NCBI RefSeq assembly: GCF_003938605.1
Contig: NZ_RHWX01000002.1
Span: 186,001 to 250,000, forward strand
Direction of reading: 5' to 3'
Length of the DNA: 64,000 nucleotides
Source of the DNA: Brevundimonas sp. 357
GTDB lineage: Bacteria; Pseudomonadota; Alphaproteobacteria; Caulobacterales; Caulobacteraceae
Under the pieces are notes generated by a model. It was given only the letters and a program-made list of their open reading frames with translations, was not told the DNA's origin and made no database searches. Each line of letters starts with the position of its first letter. Positions within the stretch are counted from its first letter, which is position 1. The position numbers were made by a program, and so were the translations under genes. Positions 27,085 through 36,255 of this stretch are shown here, in pieces.

Positions 27085-27138
27085 GACGAACTCCAGAGCG
27101 ATAGTCTCCCCCGCAGCTTCCAGCTTAATCGTGTCCGA

Positions 27139-29811
27139 TCAACGGCGCCACCAGCCCCGCTTGGGCTTGGCGGGCGCTTCGCCGATCTGGTTCGGATCGT
27201 CGGCGATGATGGCCGCGATGTCGACCTCTGCGGCAGGCGTCGGTGTCGGTTTGGTCAGGACCACGGCTTGGGCCTGGTCTTTGACCATGACGTCTTCGAT
27301 CACGACGTCTTCGGCCAGGGCCTCTTCGATCCCCTGCTCAATGCGGGCGGCGACGGCCGGGGGTACGTCCAGGTCGGCCTCGACCGGTTGATGTTCCGGC
27401 TCGACCGGCGCTGCATCCTCGCCGGTCGTTTCCACGACAGGCTCAGCGGCGGTTTCAGACGCGACCTTGCGGCGAACGCGACGACGCTTGGGGGGCTCGA
27501 TGGTTTCCACGACGTGGGGGACGTCGGCGGAGGTTTCCCCCACGGAGTCACCATCGATCATCACGGCGATGGGCGTGTCCGGCGAACCGACGGGCGGCAG
27601 GCCTTCATTAAGGGCGCGATCCTCGACCTTGGCGTCGTGCGTCACTTCGCCACGACCGCGGCCGCGACCGCGACGACGACGCGAACGGCCGTTGCGGCCT
27701 TCGCCATCGTTCGCCTGTTCGACGGAGACTTCACGGATGTCCCCGTTCTCCGCCTCATCCCTTGCAGGGCGTTCGGCGATGATAGGCGCGGGATTGATCG
27801 GATCGAACCAGACGTAAGGATACTGCAGCGAGGGCGTGCGGCCCCGCACCCAGGTGAAGACGTCGCGTTCGCCTTCCTCGCGCACGCGGCGACCGCCGCG
27901 ACGGCCCCGACGGCGACGACCGCCGCGCCCGTCGTCATCGTCCTCGACAACAACGGCTTCGGCTTCTTCTTCACGACGACCGCCGCGACGGCGACGACGG
28001 CGACGACCGCCGCGACCGTCGTCGTCCTGTTCCAGGCGAGCGCGGGCTTCGTCGTCGTCTTCGTCTTCACGGTCCAGGTCAGCGTCGTCTTCATCGTCGC
28101 CGCCGAGGTCTTCGTCCTCGTCGACGTCCTCATCCTCATCAGCGAAGGCGCTGTCGTCGAAGCCGTCGTCGAGGTCAGCCAGGTCGATGTGGCTTTCCGG
28201 CGCGACGAAATCCTCGTTGGTTTCTGTGCGCTCGATCGAGTGCTCGCCCTGGGCCAGGCTGTCGTCGATCTGGATGACGACGTTCACGCCGCGCTGCTCC
28301 AGCAGGAACTGCAGATAGTCGCGCTTGTGGTTCAGAATGTAGAGGGCGACCGTCGTCGAGACGCGCAGGTTCACCGAACCCGCGCCGTTCTTGCCGGCTT
28401 CGATGTCGACGGCGCGCAGGGTGGTCAGCGCCGCGGATTCAGCCGAGCGGATACGTCCGGCGCCCTGGCAGCATTCACAGACCTCGGTCGCCCCTTCGAT
28501 CACGCCCAGGCGGCGGCGTTGACGGCTGATCTCCATCAGGCCGAAGCCCGAGATGCGGCCCATCTGGATGCGGGCGCGGTCCTTGGCCAGGGCGTCCTTG
28601 AGGGCCTTCTCGACCGCGCGGTTGTTCTTGCCCTCGTCCATGTCGATGAAGTCGATGACGATCAGACCGGCCAGGTCGCGCAGGCGCAGCTGGCGGGCGG
28701 CCTCGACGGCGGCTTCCAGGTTGGTCTTGGTGGCCGTGGCCTCGACGTTGCGTTCCTTGGTGGCGCGGCCAGAGTTCACATCGATGGCGACAAGGGCTTC
28801 GGTCTGGTTGATCACCAGATAGCCGCCCGACTTCAGCGGCACGACCGGCTGGTGAATCTGGGTCAGAATTTCTTCGATGCCGTTCGCCGCGAACAACGGA
28901 CGCGAGCCCTGGTAGAGATGAATCTTCTTGGCCTGGGAAGGCATCAGCACGCGCATGAAGTCACGGGCCTGCTTGAAGCCTTCGACGCCCTCGACCTGAA
29001 TGCCGTCGAATTCCTTGTCGTACATGTCACGCACGGCGCGACGGACCAGGTTTTCTTCTTCGTAGATCATCGCCGGAGCGTTGGAGCTCAGCGTCGTCTC
29101 ACGGATCGTCGACCACAGGCGCAGCAGGTATTCATAGTCGCGCTTGATCTCGGCCTTGGTGCGTTTGGCTCCGGCCGTACGGATGATCAGACCCATCCCC
29201 TGCGGCACCTTCAGCGACGAGGCGGCGGCCTTGAGGCGGCGGCGGTCCGAAGTGTTGGTGATCTTACGCGAAATGCCGCCGCCCTTGCCGGTGTTCGGCA
29301 TCAGCACGCAGTAGCGGCCGGCCAGCGACAGCCAGGTGGTCAGGGCCGCGCCCTTGGCTCCGCGCTCATCCTTGACGACCTGCACCAGCAGGATCTGACG
29401 GCGCTTGATGACGTCTTGGATCTTGTAGCGACGCATCAGCCGACGCTTCAGGCGCTCTTCGTCGGCCAGACCGCCTTCGGATTCGTCGTCGCCTTCACGG
29501 CCTAGATCATCGTGATCGTCATCGTCCGACTGCGCTTCGGCCATGATGGCTTCGCGATCGGCGACCGGGATCTGATAATAGTCTGGGTGGATTTCGTTGA
29601 AGGCCAGGAAGCCGTGGCGGTTGCCGCCGTATTCGACGAAGGCGGCCTGCAGGCTGGGCTCTACGCGGGTGACCTTGGCGAGATAGATGTTCCCGCGAAG
29701 CTGACGACGCGCGCGGGATTCGAAATCGAATTCCTCAACCTGGCGGCCGTCCACGATCGCGACGCGCGTTTCTTCCGCGTGCGCCGCGTCTATCAACATG
29801 GTTTTTGACAT
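27139..29811 (-). CDS. rne: ribonuclease E
   Basis: Endoribonuclease and scaffold of the RNA degradosome (890 aa). The S1 domain (about 35-125) is interrupted by an acidic insert (SDDDDHDDLGREGDDESEGG). The catalytic DNase I-like region has VAIDVNSGRAT and LIVIDFIDMDEGKNNR with the two metal-binding Asp residues. The zinc link is CECCQGAGR. From about 560 the tail is disordered: an acidic block followed by two Arg-rich blocks (each GRGGRRRR...GRR), then a region ending KPKRGWWRR. In Caulobacter the terminal GWW motif binds polynucleotide phosphorylase. The gene is preceded by a 449-bp non-coding region. Confidence 0.96.
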   Translation of the reverse strand: MSKTMLIDAAHAEETRVAIVDGRQVEEFDFESRARRQLRGNIYLAKVTRVEPSLQAAFVEYGGNRHGFLAFNEIHPDYYQIPVADREAIMAEAQSDDDDHDDLGREGDDESEGGLADEERLKRRLMRRYKIQDVIKRRQILLVQVVKDERGAKGAALTTWLSLAGRYCVLMPNTGKGGGISRKITNTSDRRRLKAAASSLKVPQGMGLIIRTAGAKRTKAEIKRDYEYLLRLWSTIRETTLSSNAPAMIYEEENLVRRAVRDMYDKEFDGIQVEGVEGFKQARDFMRVLMPSQAKKIHLYQGSRPLFAANGIEEILTQIHQPVVPLKSGGYLVINQTEALVAIDVNSGRATKERNVEATATKTNLEAAVEAARQLRLRDLAGLIVIDFIDMDEGKNNRAVEKALKDALAKDRARIQMGRISGFGLMEISRQRRRLGVIEGATEVCECCQGAGRIRSAESAALTTLRAVDIEAGKNGAGSVNLRVSTTVALYILNHKRDYLQFLLEQRGVNVVIQIDDSLAQGEHSIERTETNEDFVAPESHIDLADLDDGFDDSAFADEDEDVDEDEDLGGDDEDDADLDREDEDDDEARARLEQDDDGRGGRRRRRRRGGRREEEAEAVVVEDDDDGRGGRRRRGRRGGRRVREEGERDVFTWVRGRTPSLQYPYVWFDPINPAPIIAERPARDEAENGDIREVSVEQANDGEGRNGRSRRRRGRGRGRGEVTHDAKVEDRALNEGLPPVGSPDTPIAVMIDGDSVGETSADVPHVVETIEPPKRRRVRRKVASETAAEPVVETTGEDAAPVEPEHQPVEADLDVPPAVAARIEQGIEEALAEDVVIEDVMVKDQAQAVVLTKPTPTPAAEVDIAAIIADDPNQIGEAPAKPKRGWWRR

Positions 29812-30260
29812 TGAAGGTCTCTCTCAGGCGCGCCAGGCCGTGCGCCGCGATTTCAATCGCGGGAAGGGGGGCGGCTCGCCGAATGGAAATGGGGGCCAGG
29901 GCGCGCGTCATCCCCTCGCAGAAAGCGAGAGCGGCATGGTCTTGCCGGTGGGGATCGCAGGCGGGTCGGCCCATAAGGTTGTCGGTCCTGGGTCCGAACG
30001 CGCCGATCAAGGCCGCGTCCTGAACCCGTTCTTCGGATCGTCGGCCAGGCCGGGCAATCCTCGGAATAGGTGAAAAGTCAGCGCCGCGAGGAGGGCGCGG
30101 CCGATCCCGCAGGACTGCGGGCGGCGCGATCAGTCGCGTACGAAGTTCATAATAGGCATATGCGACGGAAAATAAAAGAACCGCGACGGTAAGAGGTCTT
30201 AACGAAATCCTTAATCCGCCGGGGCATCCTAGCGATGAAACTACAGGGTAACTTCGGTTC
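29812..30260. other. 449-bp intergenic region: rne leader/promoter and amiC promoter
   Basis: No convincing gene is present. On the minus strand, which would be the rne 5' leader, there are several potential hairpins. The clearest is CCGCGATT-TC-AATCGCGG (29845-29862), about 34 bases before the rne start; another is CTCGC-AGAAA-GCGAG near 29927-29941. The far end is AT-richer (about 30150-30220: ATAATAGGCATATGC, TTAACGAAATCCTTAA) and probably holds the amiC promoter. RNase E genes often carry long regulated leaders, so an autoregulatory 5' UTR is plausible here but not shown. Confidence 0.5.
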
Positions 30261-31472
30261 ATGGCCGGTCGGTGGCGTGACAATCTGGCCCGTTGGGGCG
30301 TACGCGAATGGGCGATGACGGCCTTGGCCTTCATCGTCGTTTGCGGCGTCGTGCTGGCGGCTGGGCGCGGTCTCGCCTTTGGATCGGATGGCGAGGTCAT
30401 GCGCATCCGTTTCGGCGGGGACGCTCAGCGGACCCGCATCGTGGTCGACTTGGGCCGGGCTACGCGGGGTCAGGTGGTCGAGGATGGAACGTCCGGGCGC
30501 GTCATTGTCGCCCTGTCGGGCGTTCAGCCGGCGCGGGGGTTGGACGGTGCGGGATCGGGACTGGTGCGCGGCTATGACGTGTCCGCTTCCGGTTCTTCGT
30601 CTCGGCTGCGGTTGGATCTGGCGCGAGGCGCGGAGATTGAGCGTCGTTTCCTGCTGCCGCCCGGCGATGGGGTTCAACACTATCGCTATGTGATCGACCT
30701 GAAGGCGACGGGCGCCGCCGCGGTGACGCCGGTCGCCGCCGCGCGCCGCGCGCCGGCGCGCGCTGAAAAGCCACTGATCGTCATCGATGCCGGTCATGGC
30801 GGTCGCGATCCGGGCGCTCAGGGCCAGCATGTTCAGGAAAAGGCCGTCACCCTGGCGGCCGCCCGCGAGTTGAAGACGGCGCTGGAACGGACCGGCCGCT
30901 ATCGCGTGCGTCTGACCCGGGACGGCGACGTCTATGTGGTGCACGGCCGTCGAGTGCAGATCGCCCGCGACGCCGGAGCGGATCTGTTCATCTCGCTGCA
31001 TGCCGACGCCGGTTCGGACCCGGCCCTGCGCGGCGCCAGCGTCTATACCTTGTCCGAACAAGGCGCCGGACGCGCCGTGCGTGAGTTCACCAAGGGCGAC
31101 GACTGGCAGCGCGACCTGCGCCTGCCGGGGCGCGACCCTTCGGTCGACCGCATCCTCCTGGACATGACCCAGCGCGCCACCCAGAACCGCTCGGCCCAGT
31201 TCGCGCGCGTCCTGCTGACCCACATCGAGGGCGACAATCATCCCCTGCTGCGGCGCAGCCACCGCGACGCGGGTCTGGCCGTACTGCTGGCGCCCGACGT
31301 GCCGGCGGTTCTGCTGGAGATGGGCTTCATCACCAATCCGGAGGATGAGCGCGTTTTGACCGATGAGCGCGCTCGCCGTCGTCTGATGCGCTCGGTCGCC
31401 GATGGCATTGACCGCTACTTCCGCGAACCGGCGGCTCCCGTCATGGTCGCGGGCGAAGTCGCCGGGGGTTGA
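30261..31472 (+). CDS. amiC: N-acetylmuramoyl-L-alanine amidase, AMIN plus Amidase_3
   Basis: A 403-aa peptidoglycan amidase that splits the bond between MurNAc and the stem peptide during daughter-cell separation. An N-terminal membrane segment or signal (about 17-38) is followed by an AMIN targeting domain (about 45-150: MRIRFGGDAQRTRIVVDL) and the zinc amidase (about 172-392). Zinc ligands are in VIDAGHGGRDPGAQG, QEKAVTLA and FISLHADAG, and the catalytic Glu is in VLLEMGFITN. The call AmiC rests on domain order and on being divergent from rne, as I recall for Caulobacter. The start ATG 30261 has only a weak ribosome binding site. Confidence 0.93.
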   Translation: MAGRWRDNLARWGVREWAMTALAFIVVCGVVLAAGRGLAFGSDGEVMRIRFGGDAQRTRIVVDLGRATRGQVVEDGTSGRVIVALSGVQPARGLDGAGSGLVRGYDVSASGSSSRLRLDLARGAEIERRFLLPPGDGVQHYRYVIDLKATGAAAVTPVAAARRAPARAEKPLIVIDAGHGGRDPGAQGQHVQEKAVTLAAARELKTALERTGRYRVRLTRDGDVYVVHGRRVQIARDAGADLFISLHADAGSDPALRGASVYTLSEQGAGRAVREFTKGDDWQRDLRLPGRDPSVDRILLDMTQRATQNRSAQFARVLLTHIEGDNHPLLRRSHRDAGLAVLLAPDVPAVLLEMGFITNPEDERVLTDERARRRLMRSVADGIDRYFREPAAPVMVAGEVAGG

Positions 31473-31476
31473 TTTC

Positions 31477-31599
31477 CTCCCTATGCAACGGGGAGGTGGA
31501 TCGACGGCGAAGGCGACGAGACGGAGGAGCCGCTTGGTTTGGCTGTCGGCAGCCCTCCACTACTGCTTGGTCCCTCCCTCTATAGGAATGGGGAGAGGG
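31477..31599. repeat. degenerate GC-rich intergenic repeat between amiC and udg
   Basis: Begins with CCTCCC/GGGGAGG inverted repeats (31477-31497) and ends with a CCCTCCC...GGGAGAGGG structure (about 31572-31599). The middle (CGGCGAAGGCGACGAGACGG) looks like the common alphaproteobacterial intergenic repeat that pairs a GACGGAGG strand with a CCTCC strand. It fills almost the entire gap between two convergent genes and probably serves as their terminator. Confidence 0.45.
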
Positions 31600-31608
31600 T
31601 GTTCGTTG

Positions 31609-32253
31609 CTATTCTTCCAGGGCGGCCCTTGCGCGAACGAAGATGTCTTCGAACATCTCGGCCGTCAGACGCCCCGTGTTCGTGTTCAGTCGCGAGCAGT
31701 GATAGCTGTTGATCAGGATGTAGCGGCCGGCCTTGCCTTCAACCCCATGTCCGGCGGGAATGGCCGAACCCGGATAGCCGAGCGTGCGCAGTATGCTGCG
31801 GCGTGACACGTCGCCCAACGTCACGATCACCTTCAGTCGGGGAAGGGCGGTCAGCCGGTCGACGAGGAAGGGACGGCACGTGTTCTCTTCCGCCGCCGTC
31901 GGCTTGTTCTGAGGCGGAGCGCAACGCACGGCGTTCGTGATCATGCAGTCGATCAGCGTCAGATCATCCTTGCCGTCAGGATCGTAGCGGCCTGTCGCGA
32001 AGCCGGTCTTCTTCAGCGTGTCGTAAAGCAGCCAGCCTGCATGATCGCCGGTGAAGGGGCGTCCGGTCCTGTTGGCTCCGGTGCGGCCGGGCGCCAGGCC
32101 TGCGACCAGCAGACGCGCGTTCGGATCGCCGAACGACGGCGCAGGACCGTTCCACCAGTCCGGGTTCTGACGTGCGTTCTCCGCGCGGTACTCGACCAGA
32201 CGGGGGCACAAGGGGCAGTCGCGGGCAGGTTCAGGGTTCAGCCCGACCTTCAC
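31609..32253 (-). CDS. family 5 uracil-DNA glycosylase (UDGb)
   Basis: A 214-aa base-excision repair enzyme that removes uracil and related deaminated bases. The CPLCPRL pair near the N-terminus and further cysteines (NAVRCAPPQNKPTAAEENTC) supply the 4Fe-4S cluster. Motif A is LLVAGLAPGRTGANRTGRPFTGD, without the Asp/Asn of classical UDG, and motif B is INSYHCSRLNTNTGRLT; both fit family 5. The start is GTG 32253, overlapping the NYN gene stop by four bases (GTGA), so the two are coupled. Function is known for the family, inferred here. Confidence 0.9.
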   Translation of the reverse strand: MKVGLNPEPARDCPLCPRLVEYRAENARQNPDWWNGPAPSFGDPNARLLVAGLAPGRTGANRTGRPFTGDHAGWLLYDTLKKTGFATGRYDPDGKDDLTLIDCMITNAVRCAPPQNKPTAAEENTCRPFLVDRLTALPRLKVIVTLGDVSRRSILRTLGYPGSAIPAGHGVEGKAGRYILINSYHCSRLNTNTGRLTAEMFEDIFVRARAALEE

Positions 32254-32831
32254 GCGCGCTCGCTCCGATCCAGGGTGCGGGTCACGCCCTGATTCATCGG
32301 CGCCTTGGGCTTGCCTATCTCGTTGATGATGTCGGCCAGATCGATGAAGGCGTCAGCCTGGCGGCGCAGGTCGTCGGCGATCTGCGGCGGCTGGCTCTTC
32401 ACCGTCGAGACAACGGTGACGCGCACGCCTTTGGCCTGCATCGCTTGCGCCAGGCGGCGGAAATCGCCGTCACCCGAGAACAGCACCACGTGATCCAAGC
32501 GCGGCGCGAGTTCCAACATGTCCACTGCGATCTCGATGTCCATATTGCCCTTGGTGCGGCTATGGCCCTGAGCGTCGACGTAGCGTTTGACGGGTTTCGT
32601 CACTACGGTGAAGCCGTTGTAGTCGAGCCAGTCGACCAGCGGCCGGATCGGTGAGAATTCCTCGCCCTCGACCACGGCCGTATAATAGTATGCGCGGACC
32701 AGCCGGCTTTCGCCGGTGAAACGTTCCGTCAGCTTCTTGAAGTCCAGATCGCAGTTCAGGGCGCGGGCCGCCGAGTACAGATTGGCGCCGTCGATGAACA
32801 GGGCGATGCGGTCGTCGGGATGGTTGGTCAT
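32250..32831 (-). CDS. NYN-domain (LabA-like) putative ribonuclease
   Basis: A 193-aa protein with the PIN-like NYN nuclease fold. The acidic metal-binding residues are in ALFIDGANLYSAA (Asp14), KGNMDIEIAVDMLELA, and VLFSGDGDFRRLAQAMQAKG. An N-terminal Asn follows the first Asp, as in NYN proteins. The LabA/LabB subfamily resembles this one, but no substrate is known. The gene runs into the uracil-DNA glycosylase gene, and is divergent from folK with only 23 bp between the starts, which must hold both ribosome binding sites and overlapping promoters. Confidence 0.88.
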   Translation of the reverse strand: MTNHPDDRIALFIDGANLYSAARALNCDLDFKKLTERFTGESRLVRAYYYTAVVEGEEFSPIRPLVDWLDYNGFTVVTKPVKRYVDAQGHSRTKGNMDIEIAVDMLELAPRLDHVVLFSGDGDFRRLAQAMQAKGVRVTVVSTVKSQPPQIADDLRRQADAFIDLADIINEIGKPKAPMNQGVTRTLDRSERA

Positions 32832-32854
32832 GAGCGAAAAATGAGTCCGTCGGT

Positions 32855-33409
32855 ATGGTCGAGAAAATGAAGACCCAAAGCGAAACGGCCGATAGCGCGC
32901 TCGATCTGGATGGCGCAGTCATCGTCGCACTTGGCTGTAATGACAAGGGCGATTGGTCATCGTGCGCCGAGGCGCTGGAGGCGGCGCTGGCGCGTTTTCG
33001 CGCGGAGGGCGTGGATGTGCTGGCCCGGTCGTCCTGGTGGGCGTCTCAGGCCTGGCCTGATCCGGGCGACCCGCCCTTCCTGAACGGGGTGGTGATCGTC
33101 AGCACGACACAGGACGCGCCGACCTTGATGCGGACCCTGGGGCGAATCGAGGATCTGTTCGGGCGTGTACGGACGGCGCGCAACGCACCGCGTACGCTGG
33201 ACCTGGATCTGATCGCCTACGGACGACTCAGCGGCGATCTGGACGGGTTGATTCTGCCTCATCCGCGCGCGGCGGATCGGTTGTTCGTCATGGGCCCCCT
33301 GGCCGAGATCGCGCCGAACTGGCCACATCCGGTCTGTGGCGCACGAGCAGGGGATCTGGCCTTGCGCGCCGAGGTCGGCGACGATGCGAGGCCTGTTCCC
33401 AAGGCTTGA
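32855..33409 (+). CDS. folK: 2-amino-4-hydroxy-6-hydroxymethyldihydropteridine pyrophosphokinase
   Basis: HPPK (184 aa) transfers pyrophosphate from ATP to the pterin alcohol in folate synthesis. The N-terminal [12 protein letters not shown] is a variant of the usual LGSNLG motif. The substrate loop [22 protein letters not shown] is followed by the diagnostic [15 protein letters not shown] and [22 protein letters not shown]. Start could be ATG 32855 or the in-frame ATG 32867. It leads a plus-strand series folK-rpoZ-spoT, but rpoZ has its own promoter. Confidence 0.93.
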   Translation: MVEKMKTQSETADSALDLDGAVIVALGCNDKGDWSSCAEALEAALARFRAEGVDVLARSSWWASQAWPDPGDPPFLNGVVIVSTTQDAPTLMRTLGRIEDLFGRVRTARNAPRTLDLDLIAYGRLSGDLDGLILPHPRAADRLFVMGPLAEIAPNWPHPVCGARAGDLALRAEVGDDARPVPKA

Positions 33410-33477
33410 CGTGGAGCGGGTCTCGGGCGAGGGAGGCGCAACTCACGCCGATCCGCCCCAATGCCGCCTTCGCGGCG

Positions 33478-33506
33478 TTGCACAATCGGCTTTTAACCTA
33501 TATTTT
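33478..33506 (+). promoter_or_regulatory. sigma-70 type promoter of rpoZ
   Basis: TTGCAC at 33478-33483 and TATTTT at 33501-33506 are separated by 17 bases, with an AT-rich spacer (TTTTAACC) that stands out in this GC-rich DNA. An overlapping TATATT (33499-33504) is an alternative -10. The first transcribed base would be near 33513, leaving about 25 bases before the rpoZ ATG. Function inferred from spacing and composition. Confidence 0.6.
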
Positions 33507-33537
33507 GTGCGGTTCTCCCTGCCGCCAGAGGATTTTC

Positions 33538-33897
33538 ATGGCCCGCGTCACTGTCGAAGACTGCATCGAGAAGGTGCCGAACCGCTTTGGTCTGGTTCTG
33601 CTGGCCGGTCACCGCGCCCGTAACATCGCCAACGGCGCGCCGCTGACGCTGGACCGCGACAACGACAAGAACCCGGTCGTCGCTCTGCGCGAACTGGCCG
33701 AGGACACCGTCACCCCGGAAGAACTGCGCGAGAACATCATCACCACGCTGCAGCGCGTCGACGAGCGCACCGAGGCTGAGGATGAAGCCGAAGTCGTGGC
33801 CCTGCTGGCCGAGCCGCAGCACATGAACATGGCTGAGGCCGAACTGATCCGCGCGCTGCAAAGCGATCGCGACGGGGGCCAGGAGGAACGCTACTGA
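33538..33897 (+). CDS. rpoZ: RNA polymerase omega subunit
   Basis: Omega (119 aa) stabilises the beta-prime subunit and forms one of the ppGpp-binding sites on RNA polymerase. The N-terminus [31 protein letters not shown] is the family signature. The C-terminal half is acidic and longer than in enterobacteria, as is usual in Alphaproteobacteria. AGAGGA lies about 6 bases before ATG 33538; the open frame upstream is not omega-like. It is followed 59 bp later by the ppGpp synthetase/hydrolase gene, a conserved and functionally sensible pairing. Confidence 0.97.
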   Translation: MARVTVEDCIEKVPNRFGLVLLAGHRARNIANGAPLTLDRDNDKNPVVALRELAEDTVTPEELRENIITTLQRVDERTEAEDEAEVVALLAEPQHMNMAEAELIRALQSDRDGGQEERY

Positions 33898-33956
33898 CGG
33901 CGCAGCCGGTCACTGGCGTCACTCCCCCAACGGCGCGGCCCCTGGCGGACACGCCG

Positions 33957-36218
33957 ATGGACCAACCCGCGAATCTGCAAGACAAGTCGGCGTCGCCCCC
34001 TGCTGGGGCGGCGCCGAAGTCGTCTGAAGGCCCTGTATTGTCTGAACCCAAACGCGCACCGATCATGCGCCAGTTCGAATTGATCGAGGCGGTCAAGGCC
34101 TATGACCCGACCGCCGATGAGGCGCTGCTGAACCGCGCCTATGTCTATGCGATGAAGATGCACGGCTCGCAGTTGCGGGCCTCGGGCGATCCCTATTTCG
34201 CCCACCCGATCCAGGTCGCGGGCATCCTGACCGACTATCGGCTGGATACGGCGACCATCGTCACCGCCCTGCTGCACGATGTGGTCGAGGACACCTCGGC
34301 CACGCGCGAGGACATCGCCGAGATGTTCGGCGAAGAGGTCGCGGTCCTGGTCGAGGGCGTGACCAAGCTGTCGCGGTTGGAGCTTCAGGCCGAGCACACA
34401 CGCCAGGCCGAGAACCTGCGGAAGTTCATACTCGCCATCTCGCGCGACGTGCGGGTGCTGCTGGTCAAGCTGGCCGACCGCCTGCACAACATGCGCACCC
34501 TTCACTTCGTGAAGCCGGAGAAGCGCGAGCGCATCAGCCGCGAGACGCTGGAAGTTTACGCTCCCCTGGGCCGGTCGATCGGCATCCACTCCATCGCCGC
34601 CGAACTGGAGGAACTGGCGTTCGAGCATCTGAACGCTACGGCGCGCGTCGCCATCCAGCGCCGTCTGGAGGCGCTGAAGCTGGAGAACGGCAGCGCCATC
34701 GAGGCCGTCTCGCCCGAGATCGAGCGGGTGCTGTCCGAGGCGGGTCTAACCGCGCGGGTCAAGGGCCGAGAGAAGACGCCCTATTCCATCTGGCGCAAGC
34801 TGCAGCGCAAGACAGTCGGCTTTTCGTCCCTGTCGGACATCTACGGCTTCCGCGTCATCGTCGAGAGCGAGGACGACTGTTACCGCGCCCTGGGCGTCAT
34901 TCACCGCGCCTGGCCGATGGTGCCGGAGCGGTTCAAGGATTTCATCTCGACGCCCAAGTCGAACAACTACCGCTCGCTGCACACCACGGTCGTCGGGCCG
35001 GGCGGTCTGCGCATCGAGATGCAGATCCGCACCGAGATCATGGACCGCGTGGCCGAGGACGGGGTGGCGGCGCACTGGGCCTATAAGAACCAGTCCTACG
35101 GCTTCGACCGCGAGGCCATGGAGGCCGACGGCGGCCGCGATCCTCTGCTGAACCTGCGCCATCTGGTTCAGGTGATCGAGCACGGGGAGGGGGGCGAGGA
35201 CTGGGTCGAGCACGCCAAGCTCGAAATGTACCTGGATCAGGTCTTCGTCTTCACGCCCAAGGGGACGCTGATCACCCTGCCGCGCGGCGGGATGCCGCTG
35301 GACTTCGCCTACGCCGTCCACACCGAGGTCGGCGATACGGCCGTCGGGGTCAAGATCAACGGCGAGCTGAAGCCCATGCGTACCGCGCTTCAGAACGGCG
35401 ACGTGGTCGAGATCATTCGCGGGACCAAGCGCGAGGTGCCGACTGACTGGCGCAGCCTGACCGTCACGGGCCGCGCCCGCTCGGCCATCCGTCGCCACAT
35501 CCGCACGTCCGAGCGTGAAGAGTTCGTGCGCCTGGGCAAGACGACGCTGGAGCAGACGCTGGAGCGGGCGAGCAAGTCGCTGGCCGACGTCAAACTGACG
35601 GAGGTGTTGAAGACCTTCACCATGCCGTCCGAAGACGACATGTTCGACGCCATCGGCCGGGGCCGTCTGACCGCCACGCGCGTGGCCGAGACTCTGTTCC
35701 CGGCGCTGAAGGGCCAGCTGAAGGCCGGGCCCGAACGCAAGCGCATCGGCGCGGAATCGCCGCGCCTGTTCGTGCGCGGCAGCGGCCTGACGCCCGGCGT
35801 CAGCATCCACTTCGGCCAGTGTTGTTCCCCTGTTCCCGGCGACCGCATCGTCGGCATCCTTGAGCCGGACAAGGGGCTGACGGTCCACACCATCGACTGC
35901 CAGACCCTGGCCGACTTCGCCGACGACGATTCCGTCTGGCAGGATCTGCAATGGACGCCGCAGGCCGAGCGCAGCGCCGTAGGCGCGGTCAAGCTGCACG
36001 CCACCATGAAGAACGCCCCCGGCGTTCTGGGCCAGGTCGCCACCATCATCGGCGAGGCGGGCGGCAACATCCTCAACCTCAGCATGGCGCACCGGCAGCA
36101 GGACTTCTTCGACGTCGATATCGACGTGGAGGTTGAGGACGCCCGCCATGCGACCATGATCATCGCGGCCCTTCGGGCCAATCCGTCCGTCGACACCGTC
36201 GACCGCGCGCGCGGCTGA
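33957..36218 (+). CDS. spoT: bifunctional (p)ppGpp synthetase/hydrolase
   Basis: A 753-aa RelA/SpoT homologue, the central enzyme of the stringent response. The hydrolase HD domain has HD-ED at residues 107-112 (LLHDVVEDTSAT) and KLADRLHNMRT. The synthetase domain has VKGREKTPYSIWRKL (270-281), SDIYGFRVIV and NYRSLHTTVVGP. A TGS domain (about 435-495, YLDQVFVFTPKGTLITLP), a zinc-finger-type linker with CCSPVPGD, and a C-terminal ACT domain (about 675-753) follow. Both catalytic halves look intact, so it should be bifunctional. An in-frame ATG at 34065 is an alternative start. Confidence 0.96.
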   Translation: MDQPANLQDKSASPPAGAAPKSSEGPVLSEPKRAPIMRQFELIEAVKAYDPTADEALLNRAYVYAMKMHGSQLRASGDPYFAHPIQVAGILTDYRLDTATIVTALLHDVVEDTSATREDIAEMFGEEVAVLVEGVTKLSRLELQAEHTRQAENLRKFILAISRDVRVLLVKLADRLHNMRTLHFVKPEKRERISRETLEVYAPLGRSIGIHSIAAELEELAFEHLNATARVAIQRRLEALKLENGSAIEAVSPEIERVLSEAGLTARVKGREKTPYSIWRKLQRKTVGFSSLSDIYGFRVIVESEDDCYRALGVIHRAWPMVPERFKDFISTPKSNNYRSLHTTVVGPGGLRIEMQIRTEIMDRVAEDGVAAHWAYKNQSYGFDREAMEADGGRDPLLNLRHLVQVIEHGEGGEDWVEHAKLEMYLDQVFVFTPKGTLITLPRGGMPLDFAYAVHTEVGDTAVGVKINGELKPMRTALQNGDVVEIIRGTKREVPTDWRSLTVTGRARSAIRRHIRTSEREEFVRLGKTTLEQTLERASKSLADVKLTEVLKTFTMPSEDDMFDAIGRGRLTATRVAETLFPALKGQLKAGPERKRIGAESPRLFVRGSGLTPGVSIHFGQCCSPVPGDRIVGILEPDKGLTVHTIDCQTLADFADDDSVWQDLQWTPQAERSAVGAVKLHATMKNAPGVLGQVATIIGEAGGNILNLSMAHRQQDFFDVDIDVEVEDARHATMIIAALRANPSVDTVDRARG

Positions 36219-36255
36219 TCGCCGCCGCTTCTTTGTGTTTTACGACAAGGCCGTC

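Noticed and set aside
27840..28140. Repetitive CGACGACG-rich tract that could look like a tandem repeat array
   Set aside because: It encodes the acidic and Arg-rich tail of RNase E in frame; there are no regular spacers, so it is not a CRISPR or minisatellite array.
30200..30220. CtrA-like site TTAACGAAATCCTTAA upstream of amiC
   Set aside because: The two TTAA halves are 8 bases apart, not 7, and the trailing C of the second half is missing. It is better explained as AT-rich promoter DNA.
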